From assembly GCA_009733575.1 (NCBI GenBank), contig ML769524.1, forward strand, positions 105,069-169,068: DNA of 64,000 bases, in the 5' to 3' direction. Shown here one piece after another: positions 55,131 through 64,000 of this stretch (positions are counted from its first letter, which is position 1; each line of letters opens with the position of its first letter). The notes under the pieces were generated by a model. The model saw only the letters and a program-made list of their open reading frames with translations. It had not been told where the DNA came from and did not search any database. The translations under genes were made by a program, and so were the position numbers. This DNA is from Gymnopus androsaceus JB14 (lineage: Eukaryota; Basidiomycota; Agaricomycetes; Agaricales; Omphalotaceae).

Positions 55131-58100
55131 CTAATCCAAATCATCATCAACTGCTTTACTTTTTTCTTTTTTGGACTGCCTTTGCTTCTTGGCACCACAT
55201 AGTGCTACTTTGGAACCCAATGCTTTTGTTGGCTCATCGCAATCTGCATCCTTTCGTTTCTTTGATGCTGAAGAAACAGGTAGCTGGTTGGAGCTAGCAA
55301 CAAAAGCACTAACATGGCTAATACCAATATAATCTCCCTCAGCAGCATTAGGAGCAATTTGTTCAATTTGCTGATCCCATGTTAGCTGCTGCTCACTAGT
55401 CATTGGTTTAACTACTTTTGGCGCTTTGAATCTGGCCTCTCCGATTTGGTGACAGTACTCTGTCTGCTGACCAGGAGTTAGAGCATTCCAGTTAGTCGAT
55501 GCTTTAATTCCATGTTGATAAGAACTGCTCAGATGCGCTTGGCCTAGTACATTCTTCTTGAGCTCTGCAAATTGCGCCTGCAAGCTCTCAGGGATAACAA
55601 TGGCTGTAGTTGCTGAGGCATCAGCCACTGTAATTCCCATAAGCTTTGCACATTTCTTCCAAAACGCATTGAAAGCTTTTTCTATAGCCTCAACATCCTC
55701 CCTTTGAGCTTGAATTGCTTTCTGCTTAAGCAAACAATCTAGAGCAACTTCAAATAGCCAATTTTAGTTAGATCATATTAAAACCAAAAATTATAATGAA
55801 ATTTATATACCTTGAGCCTTTGTCTTGTGTTGTGCTGTAGATATGGAATTGTTTCCAATAGAAACAATATCCATATGTCCAGATCCAGATCCAGATGCAA
55901 CTGACTGCACAGTAACAGAAGAGATGGATGGAATACCAACAGCTGGAACACTAGCCATAACTGTAAATTATTTTTGAATTAAAAAACCCCCTTTATTAGA
56001 TTTTCTGACACAAAAAAATATAATAACATACCAATATCCTGACTTTGAGGTTTATCATCCATAAGATGAAGTTCAATATCATTGTCATCAATATACCATG
56101 GTTTGATATGACTGAAGTGGATGTTAGCCTTTACAACTTTGTAAATGCCTAGATAGGCATTTCGCAGATGCTCATCTGCACACAAAAGAGTGAGCAACTC
56201 GTCCTTGTAATAGATCCGCCGTGCTATACTGGTCAAAGTCCGCAATGCAAAATATTCTCCATTGTTTTTCATGTTGGCAGGATTTAACCATTCAACAGAA
56301 ATATAATAGGTGAACCCTAGATAATCACGAAATTCCGCAGGTGTATCGGGTGCGTATTTGACCTGGATTGAATTGTATGTCGATTTCGGTAGTTGAGTGT
56401 GGTAGCGGTTGACAGTAGTGGATACAGAAGATGCATGAAGAAGTGCTTCCTGCTTATTCTTGGCCAGGATTCGAAGTTCCTGGACACCATGATTGAAAGA
56501 TGACTTTGCTGAAGCAAAATCACCAGCTCTAGCTTTTGTACCTATAATAACAGGAACAACTCTATTTAGCTCTTGATGTTGCTTTAAAAAAGCATGCCTG
56601 TTTCCAATGACATGTTCCAATAGTGAATGGAATAGAGGAAGCCCAGCATCTTTATCAATTGCCTGGATGTGCCAATTTGCGTTTTTCTGATGATCAGAGA
56701 ACGTGGATAGACCGTGTATAAATGCCTCAGAGAGTGTAGAGTGAGCACCTGCAGTATCAATTGGCTTGAGACCAAGTGATAATTCCAATGCAGGCAATGT
56801 AGAGTGCATCACTAGAGCAAATGTTGACTGTAATGGATAAAGGACTGTTTCCCAAAGGAATTTTACAAACGAGGGGCAGAATAGAGGTGTGTTTGCAATA
56901 ACAGGACTGTATCGAGAGGTGTGCAGTGGATAAGATAACAGGATATGAATACGGATGGCAACCTCATCCACGATTGCAATATCTGTTGGTGAAAGATCCA
57001 TAGTGTTCTCTTTGAACTCTACTGCCCATGCCGCAATTTTGGCTACCAAGAAAGGTTTGTAGCCCATATGAAACTCTTTAGCATAGTTTCTAGCATCAGG
57101 AGTATCTGTTGTGATACCCCATCCTTTGCAAGCGGGATGAAGAGTTTCTGTGAAGCAATTTTCGGCAATGTTCACAACTTCTTCAATAAACCTAGATAAA
57201 TTTGGTGAAAGTGGAGGCATGGTGATACTACCATTAATTCCATCTAGACAAGGTCTCCATTGTAGACCACCAAAGACTGTTGCCAACTGTGGACTTTTGT
57301 AAGGCCAAAGATTGTCAGCATCACTTTCCAAGAAAGTACTGTAGTCCTTGTCATACATTTCCAATGCTGTGGCCATGTCTGTTTTATCAGGTAGCTTAAC
57401 AGCTGCATCAAGGGTAAAGCTATAGTAAGCTTGTCCTATACGCAGTATCCTGTATAAAACAGGCCAAACAATGTGCAGAGAGTCCTTCATAATGGTGATT
57501 TGGATAGGTGAGTAGAGACGGGGAGCTTGTACAATGTCGGCGTACTCCAGGAAGAGCTTCTTGGTATTTTTGATAAAGTCTTTAAGCGCTGGCATTTTAT
57601 TGGAATGGACGCCAACTGTGTTTATCGCTTGTTGATGCATTTCAGCAGTTGGGGACTCAAAGAGTGAGTACATAAGGTTGGAAATGACTTGATCTGGAGT
57701 ATCCTGCTCCTGTTGAACTTTCTTCTTACTAGCTTGCTTGCTGAATGGCTTCCTGTGTTTGAACACTCTCTGTTGAGGATGATTTTCCTCCTAAGTATGT
57801 TTATTAGTTGATTTCAAGCTGTAAAGTTTAATAAATCTTGCCTCCTCCTCTGAACTTGTAAAGAGCTTAAAATATTGTTAATTCTGTTTGACATAGTTAG
57901 CATAAACAATAAGTTTTACCTTCTCTGCATTATCCTCATTTATAGCCTCCGCTAACAATGCCTAATAAGAAAACAAGTTATTAATTTTTTTTCACAAAAA
58001 AACATTAATAGACTAAATAAAAATGAAACAAGACTTACAGCCTGGTGAATAGCATTTGGAGCAGGTCCATTGAGATTCATTTGAGCGTGAGCAGCTTGCT

Positions 58101-58189
58101 AAATTTGATGACAGGAGATATTAATTAAAGTTTTACCTGTAAAGAATAATTCTCACCTGGGCACTTCCTGGAATAGTAATAGTGGTCAT
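55131..58189 (-). CDS. 891-aa protein of unknown family, intact, in mobile-element territory
   Basis: Seven exons (58189-58157, 58098-58039, 57961-57920, 57865-57842, 57790-56032, 55960-55811, 55738-55131) total 2676 nt with no break; the intron at 57841 uses a GC donor. N-terminus MTTITIPGSAQQAAHAQMNL is small and polar, then a basic patch HRKPFSKQASKKKVQQEQ. The large exon (about 585 aa) is mixed alpha/hydrophobic with FGGLQWRPCLDGINGSITMP, CFTETLHPACKGWGITTDTP, SRYSPVIANTPLFCPSFVKF, SDHQKNANWHIQAIDKDAG and HFSHIKPWYIDDNDIELHL. The C-terminus ends in nuclear-signal-like SASKKRKD and KKQRQSKKEKSK, then acidic DDDLD. I know no catalytic motif to assign. Likely nuclear; perhaps transposon-borne. 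Confidence 0.75.
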
Positions 58190-58358
58190 GTTGGGCTTTT
58201 TTATTAACAAAAGTTGGCTAGGAAAAGTTAATAAAGAAGCAAATATTCAAATCTTTTAATATAAAAAATAAAATGAATATTTACTTGACTTGAGATGGTG
58301 GTGGTTGAGGTTCAAGAGGTGTTAGTGATGTGACGTCACTGTTGCAGTCTTTTATACT

Positions 58359-58742
58359 ATGACCGTGAGAAAATTTTCCGAGATTTGTACTAATTTTTGT
58401 ATCCTTATTACAGGTATTGTGTCCAAAAATATTAATAAGCCAAAAAATTCAGTGTATGGAACTGTTGTATATTTATTACAAGTATTGCATCCAAAAACAT
58501 TAATAACTCAATGCATTGAACTTGAATGTGATATCATACCTATTAGTGATCTTTTACATGCACTCAGTATATTAGAACAGTTTATTAATATTTCTGAAGC
58601 AAAAAGCACTAATAAAGTCTCGGGAATACAGTTTTTTTTAACATTCCTTAGCACGGTCAAATCTTGTTTTGACAATTCTGAGGCAAATAATCTAGTTATT
58701 ACTTATCTGAGTTGGTGGAATGTTTACTTTACATTGAAATAA
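58359..58742 (+). CDS. Hypothetical 127-aa frame divergent from the 891-aa gene
   Basis: Open frame starting MTVRKFSEICTNFCILITGI then LLQVLHPKTLITQCIELECD, SDLLHALSILEQFINISEAK and STVKSCFDNSEANNLVITYL. Begins 170 bp from the oppositely oriented start at 58189. Leucine/isoleucine-rich and AT-biased. No homologue recognised; a second frame of 96 codons follows at 58813-59103. Could be chance in AT-rich DNA. Confidence 0.3.
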   Translation: MTVRKFSEICTNFCILITGIVSKNINKPKNSVYGTVVYLLQVLHPKTLITQCIELECDIIPISDLLHALSILEQFINISEAKSTNKVSGIQFFLTFLSTVKSCFDNSEANNLVITYLSWWNVYFTLK

Positions 58743-59504
58743 ATTTATAATCATTTTTTGGAGAAGAAGGCTACTATGTAGTCTCCTATAGTATGCATTT
58801 ACTGATGGGCCATTGACCAGGGTGCGTAAAAATCTTTTGGAACCAAACTTAGAGCCTGTCGTAATCTATTCAGTTTCAATACATTTGACCTTGTCCCAAC
58901 AAGCAGTGATGTATCAAGGACTGGTGAAAAACCATATATGTAAGATACCAGAGACTCGAGAGTTGGCTCAGCTATTTATCATTCAACTATTCCTCCCTAT
59001 CTGGCTAATGAACTGGAAATATGTGACTTTGTATCCAAATTACTTCCATGGTCGAGTCTATATTTTTTTTATGCCACAAACAAAACAAGCTACTTATTCT
59101 TAATTAGTGTGACCAAATAACTGTAAATAGAGTGACACTACTATATAAAGAATCTTCCTGTGACTGTGTGACAAACACATCTTAAACTGCAACCATCACC
59201 ATCTTGTCTTTACTTCAAGAAACAGAAGTAAGTTTATTATTTTTATTCAAGTAGTTTAGTATAATAACCATTATGTGTTTATGTATAACAGAATAACCTC
59301 GCAATTCAACATAGTAGTAGTATCAGTATCAAAGACATTATAACTTATAAGGCAGATACAAAAGGTGAAAGTGTTTGTCCTTTATTCCTAATTATTACGA
59401 TTGAATAATTTTTTGTTTTCTTTGTACAGCAAATTCAGAAACCACTTAGTAGCAATCAAGCAGCTTTTTACAAGCCAGGAGTGAGTTTATTATATTTAAC
59501 CAAC

Positions 59505-61015
59505 ATGTCAAGTTTAATAAGGTTGATTCAGGTTATTACATTTCCACCAGAAATCATTGATCTTATCATGACTTCTTTGAGTGGCAATGACTCAGCTGTT
59601 GTGACTTGCCAACTTTTCAAGCAACTTACTGTTATATCCATGCTATCATCACCGATCATTTCCGACACTTACCGCCGATTTCCGATCATTTGCCATTGAT
59701 CAATCAACCTTTCGATGTAACTACTGTTATATCCCTACAATCATCACCGCTCGTTGCCGATGTCCGACACTTGCTGCCGATCATCGACACTTGCCGCCGA
59801 TTTCCGATCAATCGCCATCGATCGATCAACATATCGATCTGATAGCTGCCCTTTACCTTTGGAAACATCCCTATCATGTTTAGACACACTTTCCGATACT
59901 TATTGTTTTATTCCTCTTATATTCTTTTGTCTTTCTTACTGAATTACTTTATTGTTATACTTACTGAATACACTCCCGGATATATATTACTTATTGTTCT
60001 TTACATTTATCCGTTTATCCGAACTCACTAGTATTTAAGTAGTATACCATGTATTGTAACTTTAGTTCGAAAATCAACTTAGCCTAGCTGATCTTCTCTA
60101 TTCTTATTTCCGACATCTCCGCCGATCAATCGATCGACATTGCGATCGATTTGCGATCGACTTGCGGCTGTGCGTTCGCTCCACTCCGCCCTTCTTCCAC
60201 TCCTTTCCTCTGGGACACATTACAGTGTGTTAAGGGTGTTGCTAATAGCTTCGCCAAGTCCCGTTACTTCAAAGGTCCAACCCAGGTCATCGATTGATCA
60301 ACATCGGTCGATTCCCACGATCGATTTGCGATCGATTTCCCGCCGCTTCGATCTGGGCTGCACGGGCTTAACACTTGCTTTATTGGGGCCAGTTTTTCTT
60401 ACGCATAGCCATATGCTTGTTTTTGAAACAGTTCAAATTTGCACAACCAATTTCCACCAACTAGCTTTACTGATTGGTGGATCCTATCAAACCATATTAT
60501 TGTTCATTGAAACTGTCACCCTTGTTGGTGATAGAATGGAGGATGCAGATGATTTTGAACCTGTTTTGGCTGTTGATAACCCTGATATTGTTTATCAACT
60601 TCTTCTCCATGCCACGTATATGCAAGCTTAAACTTATGGGAACAGGCTCATATTGTATTAGTGGTCTAGGGCCAACAACATGGAACATACTCAGGACTAA
60701 AATTGGCAACCAACTCCACTCTCTTAATATTTCCGGAATGCATATTCACTATGTGACTGAACTTTCGGACTTTTTAGGACAATTCCCTTCACTCAAAAAT
60801 CTTAACTTGTCCCGTATTCAATGGGATAATCTTCTCTTTCCAACAGCTCAATTTACAGAGCTGCTTCCAAATCTGGAGACTCTATTGCTCCTTGCACCTC
60901 ATTTATCTGTTAATACTCTGTCAGATCTTTCCTTCACCAACCACTTTTTCCAAGTTATATGTAGCTTAAGTGCATATATGCATTTAACACTTCAGGCTGC
61001 CCATTTTATATCTTC
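59505..61015 (+). pseudogene. F-box/LRR-like gene split by a solo LTR and truncated
   Basis: F-box-like VITFPPEIIDLIMTSLSGND SAVVTCQLFKQL is interrupted at 59630 by a solo LTR and resumes after 60373 as ALLGPVFLTHSHMLVFETVQ, then TTNFHQLALLI. Removing the LTR and one copy of its target repeat restores the frame exactly. A further one-base shift near 60625 separates the middle (DNPDIVYQLLLH) from the LRR-like part (RTKIGNQLHSLNISG, FLGQFPSLKNLNLSRIQW, LLPNLETLLLLAPHL). The 3' end is cut by the minisatellite element at about 60987. Upstream, introns in 59220-59550 suggest 5' exons I have not included. Confidence 0.65.
59630..60373. mobile_element. Solo LTR (744 bp) inside an F-box gene
   Basis: Starts TGTTATATCC and ends GGGCTTAACA, giving the canonical TGTTA...TAACA ends. 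Flanks are CTTAC (59625-59629) and CTTGC (60374-60378), a 5-bp target duplication with one transition. It contains internal repeats of TTTCCGATCA/CGATCGAT words and promoter-like AT-rich DNA. No internal coding region, so it arose by LTR-LTR recombination. Confidence 0.8.
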
Positions 61016-61462
61016 TTAGATAGTCCAAAGTGTAACAATCCAGTAACTAATATGATCAAAATCCACAGGAAATCCAGGGCCCTGGAATCCATACGCCCTG
61101 CCTGGAATCCATATGGCTAGGACCTCTGGCACCCTTTGGATATGGATTCCATGCACTAGTAAATATAGTAGTGTATGGATTCCATGCATGTTGCATGGAA
61201 TCCATGCACTAGTAAATATAGTAGTGTATGGATTCCATGCATGTTGCATGGAATCCATGCACTAGTAAAAATAAGTAGGCTGTATATAGGATTCCATGCA
61301 CTGAGTAAATATAGTCCAGCATGTTGGATATCCATGCACTAGTAAAAATAGTAGGGTATGGATTCCATGCATGTCGCATGGATTCCATGCACTAGTAAAT
61401 AATATAGTCAGTGTATGGATTCCATGCATGTTGCATGGAATCCATGCACTAGTAAAAATAGA
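60987..61462 (+). repeat. Hairpin minisatellite element, copy 3
   Basis: Opens with CACTTCAGGCTGCCC then the same head as array 1 (TAGATAGTCCAAAGTGTAAC), followed by about six imperfect 53-bp hairpin units to 61462. The CACTTCAGGCTGCCC lead is also found before array 1 (from about 50001), so the shared element starts there. It separates a 3'-truncated F-box gene from a 5'-truncated MAP65 gene. Confidence 0.8.
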
Positions 61463-63196
61463 GAGAGTTGTCGTCGTCGTCTTCGCACCGGCATCCTCCT
61501 CAGATCCTTTTATCTTGTTCCACACCACTCCTGGCCTCTCGAAATTCCAAGTCATATTCCCCGCTACTATTATCTGACGACGAAGACCACGTCAGATGGT
61601 CCGGTCAGCGTATCTTCGCTACGTTTGTCCCCCGGGTTGAAGAAACAGAAGCAGGGAGGGACGTGTCGTGTCTCCGCATTCGAGTTCCGATAGGCCTCAA
61701 TCGTAGACCCAAGCCATCTCTACTTGCGTGGGCCAACGCTTTATTGTCTCATCTTGAAGATACGAAACGTCGAAGAGAGACCCACATGCAATGCTATTAG
61801 ATCAACTTGGAGGTCCTCTGTGTGGCGTCTGGGAGTCGCCAAGGCAGGACATGGATGCTTTGTCGATGTGAATAGAGGCAGCACCGGAAGAGTGTGTAGC
61901 AGCGTACGAAGAGGACTGGAAAGGATGTTGGGAGCTGAAGAGAGAAGAAATGGCGTGCGTTCATCGGGAGCGCCCAGAGAGGAAATTCAGAACCTTTGGG
62001 ATGAGCTCATGACAGGGAAGAAGAACCGAGGGGGCATTTGGTGCTTTTCGTCGATGGTATGTTCTCCAGTTAATCTTTGGATCGAGTCCTAACATATCTT
62101 CGATAGATGAAATACGAAGAGCTCCTTTTGATTCAGAGAGAAAGAAAATTGAAAAGAAGAAAAGCGAATCAAGGCACCGCTCTTGGCAGGTATCAAGAAG
62201 TACTTTGAGATATGCGAAGAGGAGAAGGAGCTTGCTGTTGCTGCGAGTGATCAGACGCGGCTTTTGGGAAGGGGCTCCAGGGATCCCGGAAGGTTACTTC
62301 GGGAGGAGAAGATGAGGAAGAGGGTTAGCAAAGAGAAGCTTCGGGTATGTTTTCATCTTATGCCTTCTATAAGACCGGAGACTGATTTCTTCCATTGACT
62401 AGCTCGAACAAGATCTACTTGCTTCCATACCCGCATGGGAAGAGGAATCTGGGCGAACGTTCCTCGTACATGGAGAGACATTCTTCGCATCCTGCAAGAA
62501 CTTGTCAGTGCTGCCGATCAAGAGAATAAGCGTCGCCCGCCTCGTGCAGGCTCTGTCCCTCCACGAGCAACAACGCCCGTTAGTCAAACGGGTCATAACT
62601 ACATGCCAAAGGGCAATGTGACTCCTGCTGTGCGCCCAGCTCCTGGTAGTGCTAGCTCCGCTCCCAAACAAACGGATGAAGTACAACGACGACTCGACTT
62701 CCCAAAGTGGCCCAGAGCGCCACTCGGCGCGCACAAGAGGGGGTAACATGCTGGCTTCGTCAGTATCACAGAAGCCTCGGGATGTTTCCCCAGCGAAAAT
62801 CCCAGGAAGCCGGTCGAGTCGTCTAGTTTCCTCGAACTCTACCTCTTCTTCACTACACGGCCAATAGCCATGCCTATACCGAAGCCGGGGACACAACATC
62901 ATGCCCTAGGTCATGGAAGAGTCCCTACGAGTGGTGTTTTCGCGTACACTGGCGGCCCTGCTCCGAGCGGATTGTTCCCCAAGGGTATCAGGAGCGCCTC
63001 ATCGACATCGGGGGGTTATGCGGATAATCGGTATGGGAATGGTTCTGGCACTAGAGCTGCTGAGAAGAAAGCATCTCGGGCTCGGAGAGAGAGCTTCAAA
63101 CCACGTCCGAGTATGGATGCTGATGACCATAGACCAGGCACCAAGTGGGCTATGAACGGGTTCGGAGGAGTCAAGGAGGAAGAGGAGGGTTATTGA
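61463..63196 (+). pseudogene. ASE1: MAP65/Ase1/PRC1 microtubule bundler, 5'-truncated and frame-broken
   Basis: Homologue of the antiparallel-microtubule crosslinker of the spindle midzone. Recognisable pieces: PSLLAWANALLSHLEDTKRR, CGVWESPRQDMDAL, NRGSTGRV, EEIQNLWDELM, YEELLLIQRE, AGIKKYFEICEEEKELAVAA, SDQTRLLGRGSRDPGRLLRE EKMRKRVSKEKLR, LEQDLLASIPAWEEESGRTF, then a low-complexity tail NKRRPPRAGSVPPRATTPV. These sit in three alternating frames with at least five switches; two introns (62055-62104 and 62346-62400) have good ends. The N-terminal dimerisation part is missing, and the hairpin array abuts the left edge at 61463. Not likely functional as written. Confidence 0.75.
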
Positions 63197-63437
63197 GTTT
63201 TGGTAAAGGACAGACGAGTTTCGTTTGCTTGCTTTGTTCGATCTTGTACGATTTTTCAACGATTTTTATTATCTCTGTTTCTTTCCCTGGGGGTCGATGT
63301 ACTTTACTTATGCTTGTAAATTTACGACGAATTATGCACTTTAAAACTATGTACGGCATACAACTAGAAACGATCATCGGTCAACCTGATAGAACATTCG
63401 AATAGCTCGACCATACAACTTACAGACACTCTGTCAT

Positions 63438-64000
63438 TCAGGTTAGCTGCTCGAACATAAAGTCTGTTCGCAAGGTGTACTTGAGTCCTTTTTGAACGGA
63501 TTCCCGCTGTGATATAAACCTCGCTGCTGGAAGATCAACGCTCTTCCTATCTTGGGCTCAACGTCCAGATATTTCGGGTCGTTCCCCGAATATCCAGGGT
63601 CACAGAAACGTGTGGTACCCCCCTTCAATGACATCTGAATCTGAGCCATTGAGATAGACCTGAATGGTAACTCGAGATTTTCGTCCATCCGGAAGCTCCA
63701 GTCGACCATCCATATGGTCTTTGAAGAAATGGCCAGGCCATCATCGTAGGAAGCTGAGCCTTTCGTTAAGACTAGTATGAATTAGCATTATCCAGGCTAT
63801 GTTGAGATCGGACGGAAACCTACCCAACCAAATTCCAAGTACCTCGTACTTGGGTCCCATTTCCGCCGCCCACTATCCTGGCCATTTACTTCCCTCCTTG
63901 ATCACACCAATGTCCTTCTCAACGAATGGCAGCACCCTTTCATAGATTTTTCTTGCAACTTCGTGGTCAAACCGTAATATTCGGTCGTTGAATCTGAATC
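63438..64000 (-). CDS. 2-oxoglutarate/Fe(II) dioxygenase (prolyl-4-hydroxylase-like), partial
   Basis: C-terminal half of an Fe2OG oxygenase; the 5' part lies beyond the right edge. FFKDHMDGRLELPDGRKSRV contains the iron-binding H-x-D pair, followed by TIQVYLNGSDSDVIEGG. Then, in another frame, TTRFCDPG, YLDVEPKIGRALIFQQRGLY and HSG carry the distal His; TLRTDFMFEQL ends the protein at 63438 in a third frame. Frame switches coincide with a G6 run near 63620, a GTTCAAAAAGG segment near 63497 and a GGCCTGGCC repeat near 63735. Such enzymes hydroxylate proteins or small molecules using 2-oxoglutarate. Confidence 0.75.

Noticed and set aside
58813..59103. 96-codon plus-strand frame
   Set aside because: AT-rich, no family signature, no splice partner; left unannotated.
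62399..62902. 167-codon minus-strand frame opposite MAP65
   Set aside because: Antisense of the MAP65 tail, which has family motifs on the plus strand.

Overview
The window looks like nuclear DNA of a mushroom-forming basidiomycete (Agaricomycetes). Genes are split by many 45-65 bp GT-AG (sometimes GC-AG) introns, F-box genes recur, and the gene families (GH28, class 3 lipase, GPI-anchored cupredoxin, NmrA-like reductase) are typical of that group. There are no operons and no prokaryotic signals. Calls come from reading exons and splice sites by eye; no database search was possible.

Layout. 0.6-2.8 kb: a GH28 pectinase-type gene with several frame lesions. 2.9-9.6 kb: an accessory block with three MITE-like elements sharing one terminal repeat, a solo LTR, an F-box relic, and an intact small signal-peptide/anchor protein gene whose 5' end recurs as a relic between two inverted MITEs. 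10-36.6 kb: the gene-rich core. It holds NOT4 (Ccr4-Not E3 ligase), uracil-DNA glycosylase, an F-box gene, a broken flavin monooxygenase, RPA14 (RFA3) diverging 76 bp from a RAD51 paralogue, a GNAT acetyltransferase, a Nudix hydrolase, a 1.4-kb duplication of a cullin-N-terminal-like gene plus lipase 3' end flanking an NmrA-like reductase, a secreted lipase, an intron-containing tRNA-Lys(CUU), a two-domain cupredoxin, PDCD5 and an NAD(P)-binding protein. 36.7-41.4 kb: sparse repeats and a second GNAT paralogue. 41.9-61.5 kb: a mobile-element territory. It has a complete 4.5-kb PIF/Harbinger element (dead transposase, apparently intact partner gene), several MITEs with readable target duplications, hairpin minisatellite arrays, a 92-bp (CT)n tract, an intact 891-residue gene of unknown function, and an F-box/LRR gene split by a solo LTR. 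61.5-64 kb: a frame-broken MAP65/Ase1 microtubule bundler remnant and the 3' part of a 2-oxoglutarate/Fe(II) oxygenase running off the edge.

Functional themes. UNG, RFA3, the RAD51 paralogue and a possible nucleotide-cleaning Nudix enzyme form a loose genome-maintenance neighbourhood; RFA3 and the RAD51 gene share a very short promoter. Duplication is a second theme: GNAT pair, cullin-like pair, lipase tail.

Caution. Many genes carry single-base indels, usually in 2-6 base homopolymers, while others nearby are perfectly open over up to 4 kb of coding sequence. Either the assembly is incompletely polished or many genes have recently decayed; this affects every 'pseudogene' call here.
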